64,000 nt of DNA from the NCBI RefSeq assembly GCF_026230105.1, contig NC_079482.1:20398001-20462000 (forward strand), in the 5' to 3' direction. Each line of letters opens with the position of its first letter. The first letter of the stretch is position 1. The notes below the pieces were generated by a model. It was not told the origin of the DNA. It did not search any database and saw only the letters and a list, made by a program, of their open reading frames with translations. Source of the stretch: Diorhabda sublineata (lineage: Eukaryota; Arthropoda; Insecta; Coleoptera; Chrysomelidae). Below are positions 9,390 to 21,010 of this stretch, in pieces. The translations under genes were made by a program, and so were the position numbers.

Positions 9390-12300
9390 CATTTTGAGCA
9401 GTACAATAGGTATTCTATGTATTCTATTTCTTGAAGAGGATACTAAATATTTACAATTTTCCACCTTGTTACATTTTTTTCATGTAGCAGAGTAAAAATC
9501 TATTTGACAACGTGTATTTTAGCTGGAAAATCTGTTATGAAATATATATTTTGTTTCAAAATTTAATGATGAATCATTATTATTTTGATAATTTTCACTA
9601 ATGGGTGATAAAAATCTTGTATAAAAATTCTTTTACCTAGAAGCAGGTAGCCAATTTGCAATTTTATTAAAAATAAAATGTACCTGTCAATTGACGACGA
9701 AATTATTGAATAATAATTTTCTCCCTTCTTGTCGATTTGATCTCAAATTGATAACCATATATTTTTCAAGGAAAGCCTCGTGTCGGTTTTTATGATAAAT
9801 TATGTTTTTCTCTGTACTTATGCGGCAGTGTGAAACATCAATCTTTGTCGTGCGTACGTGCTCTTGAAATAAAATGCACCAAAGCATTAATAACTGGTAA
9901 TTAATAACGCCAAAACAGTGGCGCGACAGGTAGCATTTCATAAATGGCCCAATAAGATTTTGGTATGATGTTTATGTTAATGAATGCAAGAGAATAATTG
10001 ATTGAAGAGAATTGAATCCAGTGACAATAAAGTATTTACTTTGACTTAAAAAGAATCGGGATACAGCAACTTTTTTCTATTGGTTATATTTGTAGCTTTT
10101 TCTTTCTTTTTGGTAGATTATACGACATGTCCCCAGATTCTAGTGAAACGATTCTCGTAGGACATAAAAACTTCTCGATTCCATTTTTGATCTTTAGAAA
10201 TTTAGTCCTACATACATAATTAAAGTTTTGAATAATCAAATATGCCTCGGAAATTTTCAAGAAAACATATTTTCCTGTGAAGCAAAATGTTTTATTGGAC
10301 AAATATGAAAAAAGTTACTGGGAGAAGATGTTCAGAATCAAGATCTAAAATCGTATACTAAACTTTGAAATTATTTGTCAACTATAATTTTCAATTTTTA
10401 TTATAATAAAAACATTAGTCATATTATTGTAAAAGTATACACAATCTTACAGGATGTCCCAGAATACTGTGCCACATCGAAGTTATATTTTTTTGCCTAT
10501 TTGTAATAAACATGACTTCTTTATTACAATAATATGGGGTTGTGATGTGTTTTAATTATAATTTCCATAAAAATCGAAACAAGTTCAAAACCCGGTAACA
10601 TGTAACAGAAATTCAAAAATAAAGATCTCTTACGGCCAAAGCATTTGAGTAGTAGTAAAAATTTTGGAAAATTATTTATTTAGTTGAAATTCCTTGAATC
10701 TGATACATGGTGAAACATGAATGGTAATTCATTATCATTTCTTGTTTCTTAAAATGAATCACCCGGTAATATTTGTGAGTATCCAAGTTCTTCCAACATA
10801 CTTCTTTTTATATGAGTATTACCTATATCTAAAATTATTAGTTCTTGAAATATTTTCATTTTCCACTTATATCTAATCATTCAATAATTAATTGTGAATT
10901 GGCTATGAATCATTTGTCAAAAACTGCGAACAGAAAATGAATTACAGGAACGGAACAATGAAAAACTGTGCCATCTATGCTTAACTCAAAGAGATAATAA
11001 TTGAAGGAGCTACATTTCGAAGCATTTATTCTCTCCAGCATGGCATCCCTTGTTGTAGAAGGTATTTTGTACAGTTAATTCTTAATGTGACCCCAGAAAA
11101 ATTATTCAATTCAAAAAATTCAATAAAACGTTTCCAAATACTTTACTTTTCTATGCTATAAAAGTATATGAGAAATTAGTTTACAAACAAATCGGGCTGG
11201 ACTAAAATTTGTCATGATTTTAGGTTGAAGCGTCAAACAGACATAAACACAAGACAAAATAATTTACGACAATTAAGGATAATGACAACAAACCTTTATC
11301 AAATCTTTATCAAAACCAATTTTTTAATAATTAAAACCTCTAAAATTTCAGTTATTAACTGTAGAATTAAACAGTTGTATGTATGTAGGACTAAATCATT
11401 TGATAAAACTTTTATTTACTATTTACTATTGAACCTAACAGAAATCGGAATCTAAGCAATACTTGACTTCATGAAAAGTCATATATAAAGTAAATACTAT
11501 TGCTTGGATATTCATACAATTGTACGAAACGAGGAATGTAAACACATTCTGTCCGGTGCAATAAAAAACAGAATGAATAGATAGACGACCCACTGATGAA
11601 CATGTTAAAAGCAACAGCAATAAGAACTGCTGGAGACACAACACTCATAATTCAGGTGGGATATTTATCTTGAAGTCAAGTGATAGCTTCTGATGCTTGA
11701 ACGTTGATGTAAATTGTCTACTACTAGTTGTATAAACTCCGAGCTAAAGATCAGTACTGTCCAGTGGTGTACAGATATTGAAGAAAAAGAAACATAACTA
11801 TATAATTCTAAAAAAGATTCGGTTATAAAGTAAAATCCTAGTACAAAGGTTAATAAAAAAGATTCAAATTACTTAATATAGATTCAGTGATTTCAATGTG
11901 CCTTGAGATTAATCAGACTTTTTTCAATAGAAATAAATAGTTAATTGTATTTTAAACTTTGCGACAATCCACCCTATAATAATGATGAACGCATGAGTAA
12001 ATTTGTAATAAAGTTACCATGAAATTTACCTATTTGATATATAATGAAAGAATTGAAATTGTGATAATCGTAGGTGAAAATTATAAAACTTATGGCTGAT
12101 TCTATCATCCAATTATCATGAAAAATAAAATAGTGATGAAACGATGAAAAATTCAAATTATACGGATATGTTGAAATTTTCTCATGGAAATAGTTTTCAC
12201 TCATATAACTGAAATTTATAACAATATTAAAATCCTGAGACTACGATAAGAAATCAGAAATTTTGTTTTTATTTTTATTTTTAAGATGATTTTATTAATA

Positions 12301-12600
12301 AAATAGTTATTTATGCAACAAGTGAGTAAAGTAATACTTTTTTCACGAGAAGGATGGTTTGACCGGCAATTCCTACGAGGTAGTTTACTCACTTGTTTCA
12401 TACTACGTCCGTAGACTTGAAAAAATTCGACAAAACTTCTACCAATTTCTATTTTTTTGTAATAGTAATATTAAAAGTACAACTGTGAGCATTATTAATT
12501 CGAACTGAAGAAGAAGTTACATTTTTAGTTAGTTTTGACATTTGTGGGTGGTTTCTATATTTACATATAATATCTAAATTTACATTAAAATTTGTTGCTG
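9390..12600. other. AT-rich spacer, no gene seen
   Basis: No recognisable reading frame was found. At 10449 TACAGGATGTCCCAGAATA resembles the terminal sequence of some Tc1-like insect transposons, but no matching second end was seen. Confidence 0.5.
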
Positions 12601-12606
12601 TCATAC

Positions 12607-13021
12607 CTTATGCATGAGATAATAAACGCCGGGAGCTTGCAACAGAAACTTATTAATTTCTTCACGGGCAAATGTTTCAGATTTTTTGGGTCCATAGCAA
12701 ACTGATTTATTTTTCAAATATCCGATAAGTTTCGAGCATTTAGTGATGTCTACGTCGTTATTTACAATTAGGGTCCCTTTCAGTTTTGAATAAGTCGACC
12801 AAAGTGTCGAAGACTTCCACATTTTTGATTTAGTCCCAAAGTAAGCTAGCAACACTCTTTCTGTGAAGCTGTTTATGTATTTTTTCGTACGCCACCCCAT
12901 AAAAGAATTATATTCCTTCAAATACTGTTCCCTGGATTTCTCAGGGAGAAGATTTATAGTCGCTGAAGTAGCCGTTTCAACAACATCTTCTGTTTAAACT
13001 TTTCTCACTATTACTCTCCAT
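12607..13021 (-). pseudogene. Crypton-like tyrosine recombinase exon, frameshifted
   Basis: From the ATG at 13021 the frame runs about 12 codons, then shifts into a long open stretch (KEYNSFMGWRTKKY, VLLAYFGTKSKM, STLWSTYSKLKG, EEINKFLLQAP). This matches the N-terminal SAM-like core-binding domain of a widespread arthropod tyrosine-recombinase gene family (Crypton-like). The exon ends at a good splice donor (AAG|GTATGA, 12607). The catalytic domain with its Arg-His-Arg-Tyr residues is not found downstream. Relatives lie at 49770 and 50375. The frameshift near 12985 suggests a pseudogene; a sequencing error is possible. Confidence 0.7.
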
Positions 13022-13120
13022 CACTAATTATAATAATACACTCCTTTTAATTAGACACAATTGACATGAGAAAGAAAGCGTTCACATTCCACTATTTTGA
13101 TAAAACAATTTCATAATTAC

Positions 13121-13200
13121 GTTAAAAAATGACACGTTACGGCAATTTTTTTAACGCAAAAGCTTGAAAAAATGAACCGCTACGGTACTTTTTTCCACGC
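13121..13200. repeat. pair of A/T-armed palindromes upstream of Crypton-like ORF
   Basis: Two similar palindromic units, 13121-13157 and about 13163-13200, each have poly-A and poly-T arms around a CGTTACGG or CGCTACGG centre. They sit 100-180 bases upstream of the ATG at 13021 (-), so they may belong to the promoter or end of that element. Confidence 0.4.
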
Positions 13201-13711
13201 TTTTTGGCCGATTCAGAAATTACACTCTTTATGAATGCATATGAATGAAAGAAAAAACTTGAATATTATAACGGACGTAGAAAAAAATCATTTTTCAGAC
13301 GAAGTCACATTTAGTTGGAACAGTGAGTTTCCAAAATTATTGATCACTTTTGAGACACTTTTCACAAACTCAATTGATAATTTTATTGACCTGTATTATA
13401 CGTTTCTTCAATGTCATTGAGCATATCATTTATTCTTATTTGAATAGTATTGTAAGAAAGGAAAACAATACCTATTAGCTAAAGCCGTTGTATCGTCCAA
13501 CATTCTCTTGCTTAGATTTATGGCTGATGGTAGTATATACATTCTTTAGGAATTATTTGGTTTTTCTTACATTTAGCGACGAGCTGAGATATCTCATAAG
13601 ATACTAGGACGTTTTTACTGAATTTATTTTATATCTATCCAATTTATTTTTGAAAAATCCAAAGATTTACTACTACATTTGTACTGTTTGTTTCATAATT
13701 CCGCGGGAGTT

Positions 13712-13960
13712 TTACTTACTTTTTCTAATTTTTGCAGTATGCTTAACACTGAACTTGGACGCGTTGAGTTCAAGAGGCACTGACCAATTTGGTTCTATAC
13801 TCACTGATTTATCAACTTTAAAGTCAAATGCTTTCTCTTCTTCTTCATCTATATGCCTATCGCGTTTTAAGGATCCATTTTTCAACCATTTTCTATTACC
13901 GTGTACGTACTGCAACTCTCACTCTCACAAGCACTGTTCTATAGAAACAACACAGTCTGT
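13712..13960 (-). pseudogene. possible hAT (SCAND3/ZBED5-like) N-terminal fragment
   Basis: The minus strand reads RKWLKNGSLKRD, then an acidic run, then HTAKIRKSK. This resembles the unstructured N-terminus of SCAND3/ZBED5-like hAT transposases (xxKWLKxGxLKR...KIRKYxE). The following BED finger is absent. A short tandem repeat with GCGGACC lies about 200 bases upstream, as in some hAT subterminal regions. This is weak evidence from composition and a short motif. Confidence 0.3.
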
Positions 13961-14158
13961 GATTGGGCACAAGCAAGCAATACATTTAAAATGGCCGGCT
14001 ATCACTTGTGAGCTGCAATTAGGTAGTTGCTGAGTAGTACGCTGAAGGCAAGCATAAAGCAAATCTATTCTTTAGCTTTAGTTAATGCGCAGAGAAAACT
14101 AGAAAATGGTAGATCTGTTACTGTGCAAATATACATTTGTAATTATATCTAATTATAT

Positions 14159-14230
14159 CTTGCGGACCACTTTGGCATGGCTTACGGACCCCTCTGGCAT
14201 GGCTTGCGGATCCTCAATGGTCTGCGGATC
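14159..14230. repeat. 22-bp tandem repeat, about three units
   Basis: CTTGCGGACCACTTTGGCAT (14159) and CTTACGGACCCCTCTGGCAT (14181) are spaced 22 bases. A third, shortened unit starts at 14203, and CTGCGGATCAC follows. Just before it, AATTATATCT is duplicated (14141-14160). Confidence 0.7.
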
Positions 14231-14603
14231 ACTTATAAGGAACCACCGACCTACAACAACATTATTATCAGAAGTGTAGGATGGAACGTCGATTATTTCT
14301 GCTATGTGATGAAAGCCAATGTTGTTTTATGCTCAAGAGCTCAATACTATTATTATCAATTGAATATGAAATCACTCAAAATTTCAGATATTAATGAAGA
14401 ATGTCAAATTTGTTTTTCGGTAATTTTGAAGCAGACGCTAACTTTGCGTTTTCTTTCATAGAATTTTACAAAACGTCGTTCAAGAATTGAGGTAAAAAAT
14501 TAGAATCTTTTGTTACAATATGGTTGGCTATGATTTCTATAACTCACTTTGTTAATGTTACCTACCTTATATTTACAGTACTGTATTAAAGTATTATATT
14601 ATA

Positions 14604-15060
14604 CAAGGCTGGCTACAAGTTTTGAGATATTCGTATTTGTATTAAGATCAATACGCTTTTGCATGCGTTTGAATAATTCGCTTTTGGTAAACAAATGCTG
14701 GTTTCTCATTCAGAGTTGATCGTTCTACGTTGCTCTAATGACACAGTGGTGACTCCTCATGATTTGACGCCTATCACGATCTCTTAGACGTACGTCTTTT
14801 GAAGCACCGTGAAGCATTTGTTTGGACCAATCGACACGAGCTTTATTTTAGCGATTGTCAAACTATGCGGTTTCCAAAGTGAACAAATCTTTATCACAGC
14901 CAAATGTTTATGCAATATTGGATGTATGCGAATGAAACATGCCCAAGTATGTCTCAATCTCACGGTATGTCCCAGTGAGTTGATCGGCACATTGCTGTTG
15001 GTTTACTCCACTTCGAAAGTAATAGATAATCAAGAAGTACATCGTCGCATCTGCAAACTA
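14604..15060 (-). pseudogene. mariner transposase relic, internally deleted
   Basis: The 3' terminal repeat (CAAGGCTGGCTACAAGTTTT) starts next to TA at 14602. The minus strand then gives short C-terminal and middle pieces, including FGPIDTSFI and GMCRERNMPK-like antisense remnants. The MKHLFG frame visible on the plus strand is only the shadow. Large internal deletions are evident against the copy at position 1. Confidence 0.7.
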
Positions 15061-15079
15061 TTTTTTTTACACAACTTAT

Positions 15080-16095
15080 AAAGAGATAATTGATAAAGAT
15101 AATAATCAAAAAAGTAATTTCTTGAGCAGTATACTGTTGTACCGGACAAGTAATCTCTTTGATTCTTTTCAGAACTAGTCAATCATATTACTAGTCTAGT
15201 AAGGTGAACGATTGCTATTTGAAAGCTATAGTTCAAAGATTAGACATTCTTAATTAATTATACTGCTAGGAAAAACTTTTGTTCTATAGTAAACAGGTCT
15301 AAGAATAATAATCAAGCATTTATCGCAAAGAGGAGGGGTGAAGAAATATTTGAAATAAATTTATTTGGAGGTTTCATAGTACTATATATAATTGTTTCCT
15401 TGTTAGTAGACGAGTTTATGATCTTTCCTTGTACAAAAATATATTATCAATAAAAATATCATCATAATGAAGATGAATTTACTTTTAATATCTCGCACCT
15501 CAATAAATTAATACCTTTTTACCGAATTGACGGGTAGACTTTGGCTAACTATTATTAATATCAGCCGGAGTTCTAGATGAATTAAATATTCAACACGCGA
15601 AGCAGTTGAATGCATTCATACCTAAGGTACAACGACATGAATAAAAATCTTTAGAATGGCTTTATATACGTCAATAAAGATATGGTTGCGGTAGGAAAGT
15701 TTCTGTATTCAGTTTATACAAACTGATTTAATTTCGGTGTTTTCAATTATTGTTTAAGAAATTTCGTAGCTTCTTTTTGTTCTTAGAACAACTTAGAATA
15801 CCTAAGAAACTAATCTTATAAAGCGGTTAAACTTCAACGAAAAAGTCCATAATATTACAGATGAAGAGACATTGAACAAAAGTAGGGATACAACCGGATA
15901 TGACTATTATGATATAATATAGGAAACAATATAAAATATTACTTGATGGCATGAAAAAAAAATATGTGATAAGAAATATCTTTGTATAATTGGAAGAAGA
16001 TATTTCATGATACATAATAAAAATGTACCTAAAATGCAATACCACAAATGAGTGATTCATATTTGTAGGACTCAGGGAAAAAGAAATCCTACAAA
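15080..16095. other. AT-rich spacer, no gene seen
   Basis: No supported feature. Confidence 0.5.
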
Positions 16096-16099
16096 GTTA

Positions 16100-16585
16100 C
16101 TCGCGCATTAAGCACTTCTAAGTAAATGGTTGCCTGTTTTTTTTTGGAATATATGAATATGTCGCCACCATCCCATTAGAGATACATAGAATATTACACC
16201 AGCGTTTCTGCCAGAAGTATTCGAAAAAATCAGGAAATGTGAGCTCTCACACATCAGTTCAAACAAAAACGTTTTTGAACAGTCGTGACATCGAATTGAT
16301 GGGATATCTGCCGTACAGTCCTTGTTTAGCACCCAATGATTTCTTCTTATTCCAGCAGATCAAAAATAAATTGCAAGGTTAACGTTTTTCTATATCTGAA
16401 AACGTGGTTGAAGCGCTCAAATCACATATTACCTCATTCGGAATGGAAAAAATGCTTCGAAAAATGGTTCAAACGCATGTAGAAATTTATTGATTTTAAT
16501 GAAGAATATTTTGAGAAACAATGAAGCCACAACCAATTTCAAAAATTTCTTTTTGTCTATCGCAAAACTCAAGTAACAGCCCTCG
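16100..16585 (+). pseudogene. mariner transposase relic, C-terminal half
   Basis: The plus strand reads SSHTSVQTKTFLNS, then PYSPCLAPNDFFLFQQIKNK, then a C-terminus resembling RNLLILMKNILRN. The right terminal repeat (CAAAACTCAAGTAACAGCCC) is the best preserved of the mariner set and ends at 16585 next to TA. The left terminus and N-terminal half are missing. Confidence 0.85.
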
Positions 16586-16599
16586 TATTAGTTGTATCG

Positions 16600-17255
16600 A
16601 GTTCAATTCAATCGAATAAAAATTACGCCTCGTTCTCGCGCTATTCCATCTTCTAGATATTTTATATATTTATCCTCATAATATCAAGTTTTGGAGATCG
16701 ATTTTTGATTAGTTTCTTCAATCTAAGCTTTTTTCCATAGGGTGATTGATAAGTGTTCTACACGCCAAATGTGGTATGGACCGTTATCCATAACAATGAA
16801 AGATCTGGTTGGATTTTTGAGAAAATATCTGAAAATCGTTTCTCTTGATGTCCTGCATCCATTACCTCTCCAGTTTCTCTGAAGATAAATGCGTTTAAGT
16901 CTCCTTCAGTGAATCCTGAGTAATTACCAATATGAGCAAAAGATGTTGTTTTCCTTGTACATGTGGGGCTTCCAAGCCTGTCAATAAAGCATCTAAATTT
17001 TATTTTGGATTTAAATCCTACCAATAGAAACTAAACGTAAAAACGACTTGTCTTTATAATACAAAAATATCCCGTCTCTGCTTTACAAAACTCTACATCA
17101 CATGTATGACAGAAATTACCTGTTAAATGGCTTTATTGTCAATAACTCGGCCTCAACTATTATCAACTGTTGGAGAAAGATATAAATTAGATCCATGCCG
17201 TCACTTTTAAGTTGAATCATACACGCTGACAACGGTTTATTTTACATTATTTTTT
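16600..17255. other. no gene recognised
   Basis: An 88-codon minus-strand frame at 16758-17024 has no motif I recognise and is not supported as a gene. Confidence 0.4.
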
Positions 17256-17259
17256 CAGG

Positions 17260-17690
17260 CCCCTCCACACTCTCGAGAGAACGCAAGAAACATGTGAGAA
17301 ATGCGAATGTAGAACGGATTCGCATATTTTTCTCAAGTTCTCGCGCTGTTCTCCGGCAAAGATGGAGAACAGCGCAAGAAAGGAGCGCGAGAACGTGAGA
17401 ACAGGCGTTTCTCAGTAAAGAGCGAGTCGCCGATTTGAATCTTTTTTTCGCCACTTCTTTTTAATCATTCTTTTGTCTTTAATATACGCATAATTATAAT
17501 ATCCAAATGCGCAACAATAAACTTGACGCATTCACTTCGACGTCTATCGTTATCGAGCGGAGAACTGAAATGAGAACTGAAATGAGAACTGTAGTGAGAA
17601 CTTTGTGAGAGTATGTACCCAAAAGAAGTTCTCACTACGTTCTCGCTGAGAATCTCGTGGAGATTCTCGCGAAAATGTGGAGGAGTCATT
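17260..17690. mobile_element. GC-rich MITE with GAGAAC repeats
   Basis: The ends are inverted: CCCTCCACACTCTCGAGAGAA on the left (from 17261) matches the reverse complement of the right end CTCGCGAAAATGTGGAGGAG with a few mismatches. The 430-bp body is much richer in GC than its surroundings. It has no reading frame and contains 12 exact GAGAAC/GTTCTC words. An internal hairpin pairs 17336-17352 with 17362-17378 at 16 of 17 positions. This fits a non-autonomous DNA transposon with many subterminal transposase sites. The target-site duplication was not resolved. Confidence 0.7.
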
Positions 17691-17699
17691 AAAACAAAT

Positions 17700-18440
17700 T
17701 TAAACAGTTTCAAAAAAGCAGAAATTATTAAAAATCTTGTCGGGAAGTAAATAATAAAAAAAGAAATAGTTATACAAAAAAAATATATGATAGCGACTCA
17801 ATTTTTATTAATTAAATGTGAATCTTCTTTTTTACTGTCGGTGTTTAACAACTCAATAACTAATAAAAATAACATTTTCCTATATTGTGAGTGTCTAATG
17901 TGATTGGTCCAAAAATTCGTTCAACAATTTGGGTAACTCTTCATGATTGCAGGATTTAACTATTGTCTTGCTTAATACCCAATAAAACATTTTATTTAGT
18001 TTAAGACAAATTATAGGCAATTATAGGCAAGAAACTGTAATAGATGTTACAATGAACAATTAATAAAAAAAAATACAACTGTGGCTGCTAATCTAGACCA
18101 TTTACAAACATATTTTAAAGAAATGGATTTCACTATGAAAAATTTCAATTTCAGTGGAAAGATCGACTGTAGAAAACTAATGATTTGTGAAGGTGTAACG
18201 AATTATATTTATGTATATTAGAAAGAAATTAACTACTCATTATCGTCCAATTTCTTCATTGTTGCATAATTTTGTGTTTTACTAATATCTTTAGTACCTA
18301 TTCCTTAATTTTTTACTGTGATCGCTCAGCTTCCAATGGTGTAAAATCTCCACATATAGATAAAAAATGAGTTTTTCGTAATACGAAGTTCAGCTTACGA
18401 ATTATATGTATTCTATTTATTTCTCATGATATATTTTTTT
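17700..18440. other. AT-rich spacer, no gene seen
   Basis: No supported feature. Confidence 0.5.
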
Positions 18441-18447
18441 GTTTCAG

Positions 18448-18520
18448 GTAATTTATTGCCAGTGTATATTGATCTCACAAACGACTAGCCGATTTAAGAA
18501 AAATATATTGAAATACTTAG
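18448..18520 (+). other. candidate internal exon, 73 bp, gene unknown
   Basis: The acceptor ATTTTTTTGTTTCAG and the donor TTAG|GTAAGC bound a 73-base stretch that is open in one frame (VIYCQCILISQTTSR...). No homology is recognised and no partner exon was found. It could be part of a non-coding transcript or a chance pairing of sites. Confidence 0.2.
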
Positions 18521-18756
18521 GTAAGCAGGGTCTTACGTGATCTAGTCCTCGATATTCCCGGAATTGTTACCATGTATTAACATTTACGTTATCTATGAAA
18601 ATTATTCTAGAATTCACATAGATTTTTGATAAATTTCTCTGTATAAAACAACAATTTTTTTTAATATTAGTTATAATGTACAAGTATATGATCGCTCATT
18701 GATAATTTAAAATTATTACTATCATCATTTGAGGGCATCATGAATATTAGAAGGGG

Positions 18757-19653
18757 AGCTGGCTACAAAGAACAGGGTCGATAAGGTGCGCGCCATTTTA
18801 GCTTGTAAACTGGCGGCCTCAACTTAGTACATCACCAAACGCCACTTCTTAAGGTCAGCGCAGGTCGAATATGAAAATGCTAGCCAGTTTTCCCGAACGA
18901 AAAAATTGGCTGAAAAACCCCATAAAGGGCGCGCGTGAAATCCTTTGTAACGTGGGGTTTAAACCTTAAATAGGAAAACCCTCGTAAGATTTGATCTAAT
19001 GTGCCGGAAAACTCACCTGAAAAACCTCATAACGTGCGCGTGCGAAACTTATCTATTAGGTTTTTGAGATCTCAACTAAGAGCAGTATTATAGAGCAAGA
19101 AGTTTTGCTTAATGGAAAATTATTTTTGATGTCTCCACTCAAAATATCTGTTTGAGCTACCCGAAATTAAAAAAAAATCATAAGGATACGATGAAAAATC
19201 ATTTTTTATCGCACGCCTACACATTTTCCACCTACTCAAGCCACCGCCAACAACGCAAAAAACAGGCTTCTAATTTTTTTTTAATTCATTTACTGCGCCA
19301 ATTATCAATTGATTTTGATCAAATTAGTTGAGACCCCAAAAACCTAATAGATAAGATTCGCGCGTGCACGGTATGAGGTTTTTCAGATGAGTTTTCCAGC
19401 ACTTTCGATCACTTCGTACGAAGGTTTTCCGGCCTAAAAAACTTCTTAAACTGCACGTTACAAAAAGTTTCGCTCGCGCCCGTTATGGGGTTTTTCAGCC
19501 AATTTTTTCGTTCGTGGAAACCGGCTAGCATTTTCATATCCAACCTGTGATGATTAAGATTAAGATTAAGAAGTGGCGTTTGGTGATGTACTAAGTTGGG
19601 GCCGCCAGGTTACAAGGCGCGCACCTTATCGACCCTGCTTTTTGTAGCCAACT
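18757..19653. mobile_element. 897-bp foldback element
   Basis: The left arm (18757-19077) and right arm (19325-19653) are reverse complements over about 320 bases with scattered differences. Shared pieces include GGTCGATAAGGTGCGCGCC, GTACATCACCAAACGCCAC and GCTAGCATTTTCATAT-type stretches. The tips read AGYTGGCTACAAA. The central 247 bases hold no gene. The arms have CG-rich words unusual for the region. This fits a foldback-type or long-TIR non-autonomous DNA transposon. Confidence 0.85.
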
Positions 19654-19659
19654 TGGGAC

Positions 19660-20100
19660 TATATAGACCCTTTAAAGTGATCTTGAAAATTTCTCCTCCT
19701 ATTTGATGCTGTTCTTTGTATAAATAAGGTAGATATAGGAGACTTTTCCATGAAAAAGGTAGTTATTAGCAGGAACAAACCTACTATAGATTATAAATCA
19801 CATCAATGATGGAGATGACGAATTCATAGGAACAAATGTAGAATATCTTTGAAAATAATCAATTCTACACCGTAGATGACCGCTACATAACTAACCGACC
19901 TAGCTAGTGAGCCGCGCGGATAACTTATTAATAGATGTAGACTTCCCTATCGCATATCGGTGACTTCGCATTGAGGCGGGTGCCAAGACTACTTAAGCGT
20001 TTGTATTGAAGTTTACAAATAATATAAAGAATTTTGTAGCTCCTTATATCGGTAGATTTTTTAATGAAAATGAGGAAAAGATTAGCTTTATGATACATCA
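19660..20100. other. no gene recognised
   Basis: A GC-richer patch at about 19880-20000 is unexplained. Confidence 0.4.
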
Positions 20101-20104
20101 CTAA

Positions 20105-20900
20105 ATGTGATGTCCTTTTGGTACTATATTGTATATGTTGTACAATTTTATGTTCATGTCAATAAAGATTTTCTTCTTTTTGAGATTTTGGACACTCAAC
20201 GAAAATATGTTTATCAGTCGGATTGACCTCGCACTTGCTACATTTGAGGGGGTATTCTTTGGGTATTCTACAACCATAACTAACTACTTTAATCTGATTG
20301 GATCTTTCCGTCAACTTCTTGATCAAGTTTTCGATATCACTGTGAATATATTTTTGAGTAATTTCCTTATCTAGCAATATTGTACCATAGGCAGCAGTAT
20401 CCTAAGATAGATAGTTGATGGAAACTGCCTGAATATATTTGACGAATTGATTCCAGCTGAATGAATCAGAATAGATTAAATATTTTGATTTTGGATTACT
20501 CATTATGTTAACTTAATGTTCTGAATTGTTGTAATTGTCATGGTTTATAATGATCTTCTCTATATTCCGGTTAACTTCTTTCAAAGCTAAAAAAATATCA
20601 TTATTCAGGAACCAATACATAGTGATAGAGTATATAAGATTTTCAGGAATGTCGTTCTTGATTTGTACAAACTAGTCATTTATTCTAAAACTAAAAGTAA
20701 CATTCGATATGTATTTGCTGCTTGAGGGTTATTCTCACAAATCTCTTATGTCATTCGATACCTTGTTTCAAAGCTCCATTTTTCAAAATATTCGTTAAAG
20801 TAATATTAATTGATTTTTTTGCTTCTTTTTTGCATTTCCTCTCTATTTTGTAATCATTTGATACTAGATTGAATATTTCATATAGGTATAATATTTATTC
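20105..20900 (-). pseudogene. LINE 3' end: RNase H remnant and CCHC knuckle
   Basis: The minus strand reads, from right to left, a degenerate RNase H part (YLI-SDSFS, about 20430-20500), then an open frame ending in KCSKCEVNPTDKHIFVECPK. This C-x2-C-x8-H-x4-C knuckle is typical of the C-terminus of Jockey/I/R1-type LINE ORF2. The rest of the reverse transcriptase is absent, consistent with 5' truncation. An AATAAA lies just left of the frame's end on the plus strand only, so no tail was identified. Confidence 0.65.
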
Positions 20901-21010
20901 GATTTTTATACCAATTCATTCGAGTTTATCCATATTATGGTTGCTACCCAAATTAAATAATCAAATGCCCACAATTAGTAAATTTGTTTGAAATTTTAAT
21001 ACCAATCATA

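Noticed and set aside
13650..14033. 127-codon plus-strand reading frame
   Set aside because: Its composition (Ser/Cys/His runs) is that of an antisense frame, and the minus strand gives a more plausible hAT-like fragment.
16758..17024. 88-codon minus-strand reading frame
   Set aside because: No recognisable motif, no start context and no relative elsewhere in the window.
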